NCBI RefSeq assembly: GCF_017980685.1
Contig: NZ_JACXXO010000007.1
Coordinates: 62,001-126,000 of the forward strand
Direction of reading: 5' to 3'
DNA length: 64,000 bases
Source: Pseudomonas iridis
GTDB lineage: Bacteria; Pseudomonadota; Gammaproteobacteria; Pseudomonadales; Pseudomonadaceae
Shown here: positions 1 through 11,823 of the stretch, in pieces
Layout: each line of letters opens with the position of its first letter
Numbering within the stretch: position 1 is the first letter of the stretch
Notes under the pieces: model-generated
What the model was told of the DNA's origin: nothing
Databases searched by the model: none
The model's input: the letters and a program-made list of their open reading frames with translations, nothing else
Position numbers and translations under genes: made by a program

Positions 1-2206
1 CACCAACGGCCTTGGAGTGGAACACGGTGTCTTCCGGGTTCTTGCGGTTTTCTACCAGTTTCACTCGCAGATCCAGTGGCATGTCCGCCACGGCCGGGAT
101 CTTGTAACTGGCCGGGCCGTTGGTCATCAGCTTGCCCTTGTTGTTCCAGACCAGCTCTTCCATGGTCAGCCAGCCCATGCCCTGGACGAAGCCACCTTCA
201 ACCTGACCGATGTCGATGGACGGGTTCAGCGAGGCGCCGACGTCGTGGAGAATGTCGGTACGCAGCATCTTGTATTCGCCGGTCAGGGTGTCGACGATGA
301 CTTCGCAGCACGCCGCGCCGAAGGCGAAATAATAGAACGGACGGCCACGGGCCTGGCTGCGGTCGTAGTAGATTTTCGGGGTTTTGTAGAACCCGGTGCT
401 CGACAGCGAGACCTGATTGAAATACGCCTGCTGGATCAGCGATTCAAAGGTCAGGATGTGATCACGAACGCGTACATGGCCGTTATGGAATTCGACGTCT
501 TCCTCGCTGACTTTGAAGTGCCGTGCGGCGAACTCAACCAAGCGTTGCTTGATGATCTCGGCGGCATTCTGGGCGGCTTTACCGTTGAGGTCGGCACCGC
601 TGGAAGCAGCGGTTGGCGAGGTGTTTGGCACCTTGTCGGTATTGGTCGCGGTGATCTGCACGCGATCGATTTCGACCTGGAACACTTCGGCCACGACCTG
701 CGCGACTTTGGTGTTCAGGCCCTGGCCCATTTCGGTGCCGCCATGGTTCAGGTGGATGCTGCCGTCGGTGTAGATGTGGATCAAGGCACCTGCCTGGTTC
801 AAGAAACTCGCGGTGAAGGAAATACCGAATTTCACCGGGGTCAGTGCCAGGCCTTTTTTCAGGATCGGGCTGTTGGCGTTGTAGCGACGGATCGCTTCGC
901 GGCGCTCGTAATACTGGCTGCTTTCTTCCAGTTCCGCGGTCATTTCCTCGAGCATGTTGTGCTCGACGGTCTGGTAGTAGTGGGTAACGTTGCGCTCGGT
1001 CTTGCCGTAGTAGTTGGCCTTGCGCACCGCGAGTGGGTCGAGGTTGAGGTGACGGGCAATCGCGTCCATCACTTCTTCGATCGCGACCATCCCTTGCGGG
1101 CCGCCGAAACCCCGGTAGGCGGTGTTCGAGGCGGTGTTGGTCTTGCAGCGATGACCGTTGATGGTCGCATCGCCCAGGTAATACGAGTTGTCCGAGTGGA
1201 ACATTGCGCGGTCGACAATCGACGCCGACAAGTCTGGTGAGCAACCGCAGTTGCCGGCCAGGTCCATGTTGATCCCGTGCAGGCGCCCGGTGCTGTCGAA
1301 GCCGACGTCGTACTCGACGTAGAACGGGTGACGCTTGCCAGTCATGAGCATGTCTTCGACGCGCGGCAGGCGCATTTTGGTCGGCTGACCGGTGAGATGC
1401 GCAACCACTGCGCACAGGCACGCGGGGCTTGCCGCCTGAGTTTCCTTGCCACCGAAACCACCGCCCATGCGGCGCATGTCGACGACGATCTTGTTCATCG
1501 ACACGTCGAGCACTTCAGCGACCAGTTTCTGCACTTCGGTCGGGTTCTGTGTCGAGCAGTAAACAATCATGCCGCCGTCTTCGGTGGGCATGACCGAGGA
1601 GATTTGCGTCTCCAGGTAGAAGTGTTCCTGACCGCCAATGTGCAGCGTGCCTTGAATGCGATGATCGGCGGTCGCCAGTGCGGAGACCGAATCGCCGCGC
1701 TGGTGGGTGTGGCTGTCGAGGACGAAGTGGCGCTTGCGCAGCGCTTCGACCACATCCAGCACCGGCTCGAGGTCTTCGTATTCGATGATCGCGGCCATCG
1801 CTGCCTTGCGTGCGGTTTCCAGATCCTTCGCCGCCACGGCGAGCACCGGTTGCCCGACAAATTGCACATCATCGATGGCCAGCAACGGGTCGCCCGGCAT
1901 CAGCGGGCCGATGTCTTTCAGGCCCGGGACGTCTTCGTGGGTGATGGCGATGCGTACGCCTTCGAAGGCATAGCAGGGACTTGTATCAATGCTGATGATC
2001 TTCGCGTGGGCGCGGTCCGACAGGCGTGCGTACAGGTGCAGCTGATTCGGAAATTCCAGGCGATCATCGATGTACTGCGCTTCACCGGACACATGTTTGG
2101 CGGCGCTGTCGTGCTTGACGCTGCGGCCGACACCTGTGGTCAGGTCCTGGGCGAACAATTCGGCCAGTTCAGCCTGGGTCTTCTCTACGGCGTGATGGTT
2201 AGACAT
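1..2206 (-). CDS. xdhB: Xanthine dehydrogenase, molybdopterin-binding large subunit (3' end outside window)
   Basis: Large subunit of the heterodimeric xanthine dehydrogenase, which oxidises hypoxanthine and xanthine to uric acid in purine catabolism. The frame is open from an ATG at 2206 to the left edge, about 735 codons. The family is usually near 800 residues, so roughly the last 60 are missing. Reading the minus strand shows the molybdopterin-family motifs GGGFGGKE, YRGFGGPQG and EMGQG in the expected order, and near the edge VFHSKAVG, the beginning of the conserved C-terminal glycine/glutamate active-site stretch. The start overlaps the end of xdhA by 8 bases (ATGTCTAA), so the two are translationally coupled. 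xdhC, the usual cofactor-insertion gene, would be expected just beyond the left edge. Confidence 0.93.
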   Translation of the reverse strand, partial: MSNHHAVEKTQAELAELFAQDLTTGVGRSVKHDSAAKHVSGEAQYIDDRLEFPNQLHLYARLSDRAHAKIISIDTSPCYAFEGVRIAITHEDVPGLKDIGPLMPGDPLLAIDDVQFVGQPVLAVAAKDLETARKAAMAAIIEYEDLEPVLDVVEALRKRHFVLDSHTHQRGDSVSALATADHRIQGTLHIGGQEHFYLETQISSVMPTEDGGMIVYCSTQNPTEVQKLVAEVLDVSMNKIVVDMRRMGGGFGGKETQAASPACLCAVVAHLTGQPTKMRLPRVEDMLMTGKRHPFYVEYDVGFDSTGRLHGINMDLAGNCGCSPDLSASIVDRAMFHSDNSYYLGDATINGHRCKTNTASNTAYRGFGGPQGMVAIEEVMDAIARHLNLDPLAVRKANYYGKTERNVTHYYQTVEHNMLEEMTAELEESSQYYERREAIRRYNANSPILKKGLALTPVKFGISFTASFLNQAGALIHIYTDGSIHLNHGGTEMGQGLNTKVAQVVAEVFQVEIDRVQITATNTDKVPNTSPTAASSGADLNGKAAQNAAEIIKQRLVEFAARHFKVSEEDVEFHNGHVRVRDHILTFESLIQQAYFNQVSLSSTGFYKTPKIYYDRSQARGRPFYYFAFGAACCEVIVDTLTGEYKMLRTDILHDVGASLNPSIDIGQVEGGFVQGMGWLTMEELVWNNKGKLMTNGPASYKIPAVADMPLDLRVKLVENRKNPEDTVFHSKAVG

Positions 2207-3653
2207 AAGCGGTCACCCGAGTCTCGATGTGCGGTGTTTGCAGTTCGATGAAGTATTTGCGCAGCAGGTTCTGCGCGCTGAGCAGGCGATATTCCTTGCT
2301 GGCGCGGAAGTCCGAGAGCGGCGTGAAGTCTTCGGCCAGGGCAACGCAGGCGCGTTCGATCACTGCATTGTTGAACGGTTGGCCAATCAGCGCGGCTTCG
2401 CAAGCGGCGGCGCGCTTGGGGATCGCGGCCATGCCGCCGAAGGCGACGCGGGCATCGCTGATCACACCGTTTTCGATGCGCAGATTGAACGCGGCGCAGA
2501 CGGCGGAGATGTCGTCGTCCAGACGCTTCGAGACTTTATAGGCGCGGAACAGCTGCTCGGCGCTGGCACGCGGGACGATAATCTTCTCGATGAATTCGCT
2601 TTCCTGGCGGGCAGTGACGCGGTAATCGATGAAGTAGTCTTCCAGGTTCAGGGTGCGCCGGGTTTCGCCTTTGCACAGCACGATCTGCGCGCCGAGTGCG
2701 ATCAGCAGGGGCGGCGAGTCACCGATCGGCGAGGCGTTGCCAATGTTGCCGCCGAGGGTGCCCTGGTTGCGGATTTGCAGGGAAGCGAAGCGGTGCAGCA
2801 ACTCGCCGAAATCCGGGTACTCGGCGTTCAACGCTTCGTAGCAGTCGGAGAGGCTGGTGGCGGCGCCGATTTCGATGCGGTCATCGAAACTGTCGATGCG
2901 CTTCATTTCGGCGACGTTGCCGACGTAGATCATCACCGGCAGCGTGCGGTGGAACTGAGTGACTTCCAGCGCCAGATCGGTGCCGCCCGCCAGCAGGCGC
3001 GCTTGTGGGTAAGCATCGTAGAGATCGGCCAGATCGGCGACGGTCAGCGGCACCAGGCAGCGCTTGTCGCCGCTGTTGAGTTCGCCGATATCGGTGGGGG
3101 CAATGGCTTTGAGTCGGGCGATGGTGTCAGCTTCGCGGGCGTCGAACTGATCCGGTTGCTTGGCGCAGCACGACTGTTCGGCAGCGGCCAGAATCGGCCG
3201 GTAGCCGGTGCAACGGCAAAGGTTGCCGGCCAGCGCTTCGTGGGCCTTGGCGGTATCCGGCGCATCGCTGTTCTTTTGCAGCGCGAACAGCGACATGACG
3301 AAACCTGGGGTGCAGAAACCGCACTGCGAACCGTGGCACTCGACCATGGCTTTCTGCACGCTGTGCAGTTCGCCTTTGTGCTTGAGGTCTTCAACGCTGA
3401 TCAATTGCTTGCCGTGCAAGGACGAAACGAACGTCAGGCACGAGTTGAGGCTGCGATAGCGAATATGTTCGCGGCCAGCGTCATCCGTCTGCAACTCGCC
3501 GACCACTACGGTGCAGGCGCCGCAGTCACCGCTGGCGCAACCTTCTTTGGTGCCGGATTTGCCGACGTGTTCACGCAGGTAATTGAGCACGGTCAGATTC
3601 GGGTCCAGGGCGTGCTCGCTACGGAGTTCCTGGTTAAGTAAAAACTGGATCAC
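2199..3653 (-). CDS. xdhA: Xanthine dehydrogenase, FeS/FAD small subunit
   Basis: Small subunit (484 aa) carrying two [2Fe-2S] clusters and FAD; it passes electrons from the XdhB molybdenum site to NAD+. The N-terminal ferredoxin-like domain has the plant-type cluster cysteines (C39, C44, C47 in EGCASGDCGAC). It is followed by the four-helix cluster domain with CGFCTPGF and LCRCTGYRPI. The FAD-binding domain begins near residue 190, with LLAGGTDLALEV and TLGGNIGNASPIGDSPP. It is first in the operon and overlaps xdhB. The promoter should lie in 3654-3920, which also serves the divergent GntR gene and contains two inverted repeats (see 3712-3748). Length and motifs are normal for the family. 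Confidence 0.95.
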   Translation of the reverse strand: MIQFLLNQELRSEHALDPNLTVLNYLREHVGKSGTKEGCASGDCGACTVVVGELQTDDAGREHIRYRSLNSCLTFVSSLHGKQLISVEDLKHKGELHSVQKAMVECHGSQCGFCTPGFVMSLFALQKNSDAPDTAKAHEALAGNLCRCTGYRPILAAAEQSCCAKQPDQFDAREADTIARLKAIAPTDIGELNSGDKRCLVPLTVADLADLYDAYPQARLLAGGTDLALEVTQFHRTLPVMIYVGNVAEMKRIDSFDDRIEIGAATSLSDCYEALNAEYPDFGELLHRFASLQIRNQGTLGGNIGNASPIGDSPPLLIALGAQIVLCKGETRRTLNLEDYFIDYRVTARQESEFIEKIIVPRASAEQLFRAYKVSKRLDDDISAVCAAFNLRIENGVISDARVAFGGMAAIPKRAAACEAALIGQPFNNAVIERACVALAEDFTPLSDFRASKEYRLLSAQNLLRKYFIELQTPHIETRVTAYV

Positions 3654-3711
3654 GGAAGGCCTCGCAGACTCATTATTGTTGTTAAGCGACTTGAGCCGAA
3701 TTTAGCAGCTC

Positions 3712-3748
3712 TGACTTTTCGGTCAATGGTTTTCTGACTTAAAGGTCA
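3712..3748. promoter_or_regulatory. Tandem inverted repeats, candidate operator for the GntR regulator
   Basis: Two 14-bp sites of the form TGAC-N6-GTCA: TGACTTTTCGGTCA at 3712-3725 and TGACTTAAAGGTCA at 3735-3748. They match at 11 of 14 positions and repeat with a 23-bp period. They lie between the divergent xdhA and GntR genes. A dimeric GntR protein binding here is an inference from symmetry and position. Confidence 0.55.
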
Positions 3749-3920
3749 AGAAAATGCATTTCGTCGATCAACAACCTGTCTATTCAGTATTGACCCTCAT
3801 CGAGTCCCCTGCCTTTTTGCGGGAATCGTGCCAAAAACCGCTGAGTGGGCACTCCGCCATGACCTTGCATTTGCGCTACACTGCGCCGCTTGTGCAGATC
3901 GATAGAATTTGAAGGACACC

Positions 3921-4580
3921 ATGACGTTCAAGGCCCCGGACAGCCTCGCCGAGCAAATCGCTCACCACCTCGCCGAACGCATCATTCGTGGCGAAATGAA
4001 GCCGGGAGAGCGCATCCAGGAACAAAAGGTCACGCTGGCGCTCAACGTCAGCCGCGGTTCGGTCCGCGAAGCCTTGCTGATCCTCGAACGTCGCCACCTG
4101 ATCGCGATCCTGCCACGCCGTGGCGCGCACGTTACCGAACTGACGGCGCACAAGGTGCAGAGCCTGTGCACGCTGATGAGCGAGCTGTACATCCTGCTCG
4201 GCAATTCGGTGGCCAATGGCTGGCAGGTCCAGTCGGACATGGCGCCGTTCGTGCAGATCCAGCAGCGCCTGACCGCCAGCTACGAGCGTCAGGACATCCG
4301 CACGTTCGTCGATGACAGTTTCAACGTCATGCGCGCCGCCTATCCGTTCGCCAACAACCCGTACCTGCAAGAAACTGTCGAGAACCTGCAGCCGGCCATG
4401 AGCCGCGCGTACTTCCTCGCCCTCGAACAGCGCAAGGCCGAAATGAGTGAGTTCCTCGAACTGTTCGAGCGCTTGCTGGCTGCCGTGCTCGCCCGTGACT
4501 TGCCGCAGATCCGCATCGTGCTGACGGCTTACGCCCAGCGCAGCTGCGATCTGGTGGTGTCTGCCCTGACGGTTGCCTAA
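3921..4580 (+). CDS. GntR-family transcriptional regulator (FadR-like subfamily)
   Basis: Regulator of 219 aa. The N-terminal winged helix (about residues 5-75) has the GntR signature: LAEQIAHHLAERIIRGEMKPGERIQE split over the first helices, then LNVSRGSVREAL and an RRGAHV wing. The remainder is an all-helical effector domain of FCD type. An in-frame TTG 12 bases upstream would lengthen the protein, but GAAGGA at 3911-3916 is placed correctly for the ATG at 3921, so that start is chosen. The gene is divergent from xdhAB and 2 bases upstream of smc. The likely target is the xanthine dehydrogenase operon, which is an inference from divergence and the paired sites at 3712-3748. The ligand is not known. 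Confidence 0.88.
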   Translation: MTFKAPDSLAEQIAHHLAERIIRGEMKPGERIQEQKVTLALNVSRGSVREALLILERRHLIAILPRRGAHVTELTAHKVQSLCTLMSELYILLGNSVANGWQVQSDMAPFVQIQQRLTASYERQDIRTFVDDSFNVMRAAYPFANNPYLQETVENLQPAMSRAYFLALEQRKAEMSEFLELFERLLAAVLARDLPQIRIVLTAYAQRSCDLVVSALTVA

Positions 4581-4582
4581 GC

Positions 4583-7500
4583 GTGCGGCTCAAGTGCATC
4601 AAACTGGCGGGATTCAAATCCTTCGTCGACCCGACCACGGTGAACTTCCCCAGTAACATGGCGGCGGTCGTCGGACCGAACGGTTGCGGCAAGTCGAACA
4701 TCATCGACGCCGTACGCTGGGTGATGGGCGAAAGTTCGGCGAAAAACCTGCGTGGCGAGTCGATGACCGACGTCATCTTCAACGGTTCGACCAGCCGCAA
4801 GCCGGTGAGCCAGGCGAGTATCGAACTGGTGTTCGACAACTCCGACGGCACGCTGCTGGGCGAATACGCGGCTTACGCGGAGATTTCCATTCGCCGCAAA
4901 GTGACCCGCGACAGCCAGACCACCTATTACCTCAACGGCACCAAATGCCGTCGCCGTGACATCACCGATATCTTTCTCGGCACCGGTCTGGGCCCGCGCA
5001 GCTACTCGATCATCGAGCAGGGGATGATCTCCAAGCTGATCGAGTCCAAGCCTGAAGACCTGCGTAACTTCATCGAAGAAGCGGCGGGCATCTCCAAGTA
5101 CAAGGAGCGCCGGCGCGAGACCGAAAACCGCATCCGCCGCACCCACGAAAACCTCGCCCGTCTGACCGACCTGCGCGATGAGCTCGAACGTCAGCTCGAA
5201 CGCTTGCACCGCCAGGCCGAGGCCGCCAGGAAGTATCAGGAATTCAAAGCCGAGGAGCGTCAGCTCAAGGCGCAACTGTCGGCCCTGCGCTGGCAGGATC
5301 TGAACGATCAGGTGGGCCAGCGCGAGTCGATCATCGGCACTCAGGAAATCAGTTTCGAAGCGCTGGTCGCCGAGCAACGTAACGCCGATGCGGCGATTGA
5401 ACGCTTGCGCGACGGGCATCACGACCTGTCCGAGCGCTTCAATCTGGTGCAGGGGCGCTTCTATTCGGTCGGCGGTGACATCGCCCGCGTCGAGCAGAGC
5501 ATCCAGCACGGCCAGCAACGTTTGCGTCAGTTGCAGGACGACTTGAAAGAAGCCGAGCGCGCGCGTCTGGAAACCGAGTCGCATCTGGGCCACGACCGCA
5601 CGTTGCTGCTGACCCTCGGCGAAGAGCTGGACATGCTCACCCCCGAGCAGGAAATCACCAGCGCTGCCGCCGAAGAAGCCGCCGCTGCACTCGAAGATTC
5701 CGAAAGCGTCATGCACGGCTGGCAGGAGCAGTGGGACGCCTTCAACCTCACTGCTGCCGAACCGCGGCGTCAGGCGGAAGTGCAGCAGTCGCGCATTCAG
5801 CAGCTCGAAACCAGCATGGAGCGCTTGGCCGATCGGCAAAAGCGCCTCGGCGAAGAGCGTGCGTTGCTCTCGGCGGACCCCGAAGACGCGGCGATCATGG
5901 AGCTCAACGAGCAGCTCGCCGAGTCCGAAGCGACCCTTGAAGATTTGCAGACCAGCGAAGAAGCCCAAGTCGAAAAGCTTGAGCAACTGCGTCAGGAACT
6001 CCAGCAAGCGCTGACCGCGCAGCAACAGGCGCAGGGCGATTTGCAGCGCCTCAATGGTCGCCTGGCCTCCCTTGAAGCCTTGCAGCAAGCGGCGCTCGAT
6101 CCGGGCACCGGCACCGCTGAATGGCTGAAGGAACACAACCTCGCCGAGCGCCCGCGTCTGGCTGAAGGCCTGAAGGTCGAGGCCGGTTGGGAACTGGCGG
6201 TAGAAACCGTGCTCGGCGCCGATCTGCAAGCGGTGCTGGTCGATGATTTCAGCGGCTTCGATCTGTCCGGTTTTACTCAGGGCGATTTGCGCCTGCTCAG
6301 CCCTGGCACCGACGGCGTTCGGGTCGCGGGCAGTCTGCTGGACAAAGTCGAGGCGCAGATCGATCTGTCGCCGTGGCTCGGTCAGGTCAAACCGGTCGAC
6401 AGTCTGGAGCAGGCATTGGCCCTGCGCGGCCAGTTGGGCGCCGGGCAGAGCGTCATCAGCCGCGACGGCTATTGGGTCGGCCGGCACTTTCTGCGCGTAC
6501 GACGGGCCAGTGAAGCGGAAAGCGGCATGCTCGCCCGTGGCCAGGAAATCGAAGCGTTGCATCTTGAACGCGAAGAGCGTGAAGCCACGGTCGAAGCCAT
6601 GGAAAACCGTTTGCAAACCCTGCGCGCGCAGCAGCGTCAGCAGGAAAACGGTCGTGAGCATCTGCGTCGTTTGCTGCAAGACGAAGCGCGTCAGCAAGGT
6701 GAGCTGAAAGCGCAATTGTCCGCCGGTAAAGCCAAGGCCGAACAGCTGACATTGCGTCGTACTCGTCTGGATGAAGAGCTGGTCGAACTCGGCGAACAAC
6801 GTGCGCTGGAGCACGAACATATCGGCGAAGCGCGCATGCACTTGCAGGAAGCCCTCGATGCGATGGCGCTGGACACCGAGCAGCGCGAGTTGCTGCTGGC
6901 CCAGCGCGACAGCCTGCGCGAACGCCTCGACCGCGTGCGTCAGGAAGCGCGGCAGCACAAGGATCATGCGCACCAACTGGCCGTGCGTCTCGGCTCGCTG
7001 CGCGCGCAGCACGACTCCACGCGCCAGGCGTTGGAACGTCTGGAAATGCAGTCCGAGCGTCTGACCGAAAAGCGTGAACAGTTGAGCCTGAATCTGGAGG
7101 AGGGCGAAGCACCGCTGGAAGAACTGCGCCTGAAACTCGAAGAGCTGCTCGACAAGCGCATGACCGTCGATGAGGAACTCAAGACTGCGCAGATCGCGCT
7201 CGAAGATGCCGACCGCGAACTGCGCGACGCTGAAAAACGCCGCACGCAGGCCGAGCAGCAATCGCAACTGATCCGTGGCCAGCTCGAACAGCAGCGCATG
7301 GAGTGGCAGGCCCTGACCGTGCGCCGCAAGGCCTTGCAGGATCAACTGCTCGAAGACGGCTACGATCTCAACGGCGTGCTCGCCACATTGACTGCGCAAG
7401 CCAGTGAACGCGAAGCCGAAGAAGAACTCGAACGGATCAACGCGCGGATTCAGCGTCTGGGCGCGATCAACCTCGCGGCCATCGACGAATACACGCAACA

Positions 7501-8071
7501 ATCCGAGCGTAAACGTTATCTGGATGCGCAGGACGCCGATCTGGTCGAAGCGCTGGAAACTCTGGAAAACGTCATCCGCAAGATCGACAAGGAAACCCGT
7601 AACCGTTTCAAAGATACCTTTGATCAGATCAATGGCGGATTACAGGCGCTTTTCCCAAAAGTTTTTGGTGGTGGGCGCGCGTATTTGGAACTGACGGGCG
7701 AAGATCTACTCGATACAGGGGTGACGATCATGGCGCAGCCGCCAGGGAAGAAGAACAGCACCATCCATTTGCTCTCCGGCGGGGAAAAAGCCCTGACCGC
7801 GCTGGCACTGGTTTTTGCGATCTTCAAGTTGAACCCGGCGCCGTTCTGCATGCTCGATGAGGTTGACGCGCCGCTGGATGACGCTAACGTTGGACGCTAT
7901 GCACGCTTGGTCAAAGAGATGTCGCAGACCGTGCAGTTCATCTATATCACCCACAACAAGATCGCCATGGAAATGGCCGAACAGTTGATGGGCGTAACGA
8001 TGCATGAACCGGGTTGTTCGCGACTGGTAGCGGTGGATGTCGAGGAGGCGATGGCGATGGTGGATGCCTGA
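4583..8071 (+). CDS. smc: Chromosome segregation ATPase SMC
   Basis: Structural maintenance of chromosomes protein (1162 aa), which forms a ring-shaped condensin dimer that organises the chromosome. It has an ABC-type head split across the two ends. The Walker A motif GPNGCGKSN is near residue 33, the signature LLSGGEKALTALAL near 1065, and the Walker B segment CMLDEVDAPLDD just after it. Between them are two long coiled coils rich in E, Q, R and L, flanking a hinge at about 500-640 that shows the usual break in heptad character. The start is GTG at 4583, two bases after the GntR stop. The N-terminus MRLKCIKLAGFKSF is canonical, so the start is secure. A 974-codon open frame on the opposite strand is only a codon-bias shadow. 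Confidence 0.97.
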   Translation: MRLKCIKLAGFKSFVDPTTVNFPSNMAAVVGPNGCGKSNIIDAVRWVMGESSAKNLRGESMTDVIFNGSTSRKPVSQASIELVFDNSDGTLLGEYAAYAEISIRRKVTRDSQTTYYLNGTKCRRRDITDIFLGTGLGPRSYSIIEQGMISKLIESKPEDLRNFIEEAAGISKYKERRRETENRIRRTHENLARLTDLRDELERQLERLHRQAEAARKYQEFKAEERQLKAQLSALRWQDLNDQVGQRESIIGTQEISFEALVAEQRNADAAIERLRDGHHDLSERFNLVQGRFYSVGGDIARVEQSIQHGQQRLRQLQDDLKEAERARLETESHLGHDRTLLLTLGEELDMLTPEQEITSAAAEEAAAALEDSESVMHGWQEQWDAFNLTAAEPRRQAEVQQSRIQQLETSMERLADRQKRLGEERALLSADPEDAAIMELNEQLAESEATLEDLQTSEEAQVEKLEQLRQELQQALTAQQQAQGDLQRLNGRLASLEALQQAALDPGTGTAEWLKEHNLAERPRLAEGLKVEAGWELAVETVLGADLQAVLVDDFSGFDLSGFTQGDLRLLSPGTDGVRVAGSLLDKVEAQIDLSPWLGQVKPVDSLEQALALRGQLGAGQSVISRDGYWVGRHFLRVRRASEAESGMLARGQEIEALHLEREEREATVEAMENRLQTLRAQQRQQENGREHLRRLLQDEARQQGELKAQLSAGKAKAEQLTLRRTRLDEELVELGEQRALEHEHIGEARMHLQEALDAMALDTEQRELLLAQRDSLRERLDRVRQEARQHKDHAHQLAVRLGSLRAQHDSTRQALERLEMQSERLTEKREQLSLNLEEGEAPLEELRLKLEELLDKRMTVDEELKTAQIALEDADRELRDAEKRRTQAEQQSQLIRGQLEQQRMEWQALTVRRKALQDQLLEDGYDLNGVLATLTAQASEREAEEELERINARIQRLGAINLAAIDEYTQQSERKRYLDAQDADLVEALETLENVIRKIDKETRNRFKDTFDQINGGLQALFPKVFGGGRAYLELTGEDLLDTGVTIMAQPPGKKNSTIHLLSGGEKALTALALVFAIFKLNPAPFCMLDEVDAPLDDANVGRYARLVKEMSQTVQFIYITHNKIAMEMAEQLMGVTMHEPGCSRLVAVDVEEAMAMVDA

Positions 8072-8331
8072 TTCGGCATCTTGTGGGAAAGGTATTAGGG
8101 GGGCTGTAGGACTTTATTACCGGACTCGACTTGCTGGCCAATCGACATATTCGCGCAAGCCGATGAGACAGACGGTGTAAAGTTGTCTATGGTCGTGCTA
8201 GTTTAATGTCAATTTTTCGTATACGTGGGCAAAACGCCTGTCAGAACATAGAGTTGGCGCCACGTTTTAAAGCGGTTTGCACAGTGTAAACCCCTTATTT
8301 TTCAGCATTTTTTATAGAGGCACGGGATTAC

Positions 8332-9192
8332 ATGGAAATCGGTCTGCGCGAGTGGCTGATCGTCATCGGCATCATTGTGATAGCCGGTATTCTTTTCGAT
8401 GGCTGGCGCCGTATGCGCGGCGGCAAGGGAAAACTGAAATTCCGTCTTGATCGAAGTTTGTCCAACCTGCCGGACGAGGACTCCAGCCCTGAGCTGTTGG
8501 GCCCGGCCCGCGTATTGGACACACACAAGGAACCGCAACTGGACGAGCACGATCTGCCGTCGGTTAGCATGCCGGCCCGCGAAGCACGCGAGCCTCGCGA
8601 ATCCGGCGCCAAACGTGGCAAGCGCGGCAGCAACGGTCCGGCCCAGGGCGACCTGAACCTCGATCTGGATCTGGACGGCGGTCCGAGCTTCAGCAGCCGT
8701 GACGACTTCTTGGAAGACGCCAAGCCAGCGCCTGCTGCGGTCGAAAAGGATCAACCGCAAGCCGAAGAAGTCCTGGTGATCAGTGTGATCTGCCGTGACG
8801 CCGCCGGCTTCAAAGGCCCGGCGCTGTTGCAGAACATTCTGGAAAGCGGGCTGCGTTTTGGCGAGATGGATATTTTCCACCGCCACGAAAGCATGGCCGG
8901 CAATGGTGAAGTGCTGTTCTCCATGGCCAACGCGGTCAAGCCGGGCATCTTTGATCTGGACGACATCGACCATTTCAGCACCCCGGCGGTGAGCTTCTTC
9001 CTCGGTCTGCCAGGTCCGCGTCATCCGAAGCAAGCCTTCGACGTGATGGTGGCCGCAGCCCGCAAGCTGTCGCAGGAATTGAACGGCGAGCTGAAAGATG
9101 ACCAGCGTAGCGTTCTGACCGCGCAGACCATCGAGCACTACCGTCAGCGCATCGTCGAATTCGAGCGCCGCGCCCTGACCCACAAGCGTTGA
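8332..9192 (+). CDS. zipA: Cell division protein ZipA
   Basis: Inner-membrane protein that anchors and bundles FtsZ at the division site (286 aa). It has a single N-terminal membrane segment (about residues 5-25, [19 protein letters not shown]) with the short periplasmic tip typical of ZipA. A charged, proline- and repeat-rich linker follows (about 30-140, including [11 protein letters not shown]). The C-terminal FtsZ-binding domain (about 145-280) contains [20 protein letters not shown] and [15 protein letters not shown]. It lies between smc and ligA as in other pseudomonads. The 260-base gap before it (8072-8331) has AT-rich stretches and probably carries its promoter; no other gene is visible there. 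Confidence 0.96.
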   Translation: MEIGLREWLIVIGIIVIAGILFDGWRRMRGGKGKLKFRLDRSLSNLPDEDSSPELLGPARVLDTHKEPQLDEHDLPSVSMPAREAREPRESGAKRGKRGSNGPAQGDLNLDLDLDGGPSFSSRDDFLEDAKPAPAAVEKDQPQAEEVLVISVICRDAAGFKGPALLQNILESGLRFGEMDIFHRHESMAGNGEVLFSMANAVKPGIFDLDDIDHFSTPAVSFFLGLPGPRHPKQAFDVMVAAARKLSQELNGELKDDQRSVLTAQTIEHYRQRIVEFERRALTHKR

Positions 9193-9237
9193 TTCCAAAG
9201 ATTGCCTCGTTATCCGGGGCAATCAGCAATATAGATT

Positions 9238-11636
<2,399 letters not shown>

Positions 11637-11637
11637 G

Positions 11638-11750
11638 ATCAAAAGATCGCAGCCTGCGGCAGCTCCTACGGGATGAGTGTTGTGCCACGCTGATGTGGAT
11701 GCGCATTGATCCTCTGTAGGAGCTGCCGCAGGCTGCGATCTTTTGATTTA
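11638..11750. repeat. Inverted REP pair (GATCGCAG...CTCCTAC family)
   Basis: Two REP units in head-to-head orientation, about 45 bases apart, directly after ligA. The arms share the core GCAGCCTGCGGCAGCTCC and its exact complement, so the whole unit can fold into one long hairpin. No genes lie inside it. Confidence 0.88.
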
Positions 11751-11823
11751 TCCCCAGCAAAGCGCGGGAACGATGTTGTCATGGGAATGATCTAGTCTTG
11801 GCAAGCCCCAGGGAGAGATCGCC

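Noticed and set aside
4577..7501. 974-codon open frame antisense to smc
   Set aside because: A shadow of strong GC bias at codon third positions; no start context, no family, and the plus strand is clearly smc. The same applies to long frames opposite xdhA, ligA, ccoG and the ccoN genes.
8072..8331. Small RNA or gene between smc and zipA
   Set aside because: No hairpin with T-run and no frame with a ribosome site; best read as the zipA promoter region.
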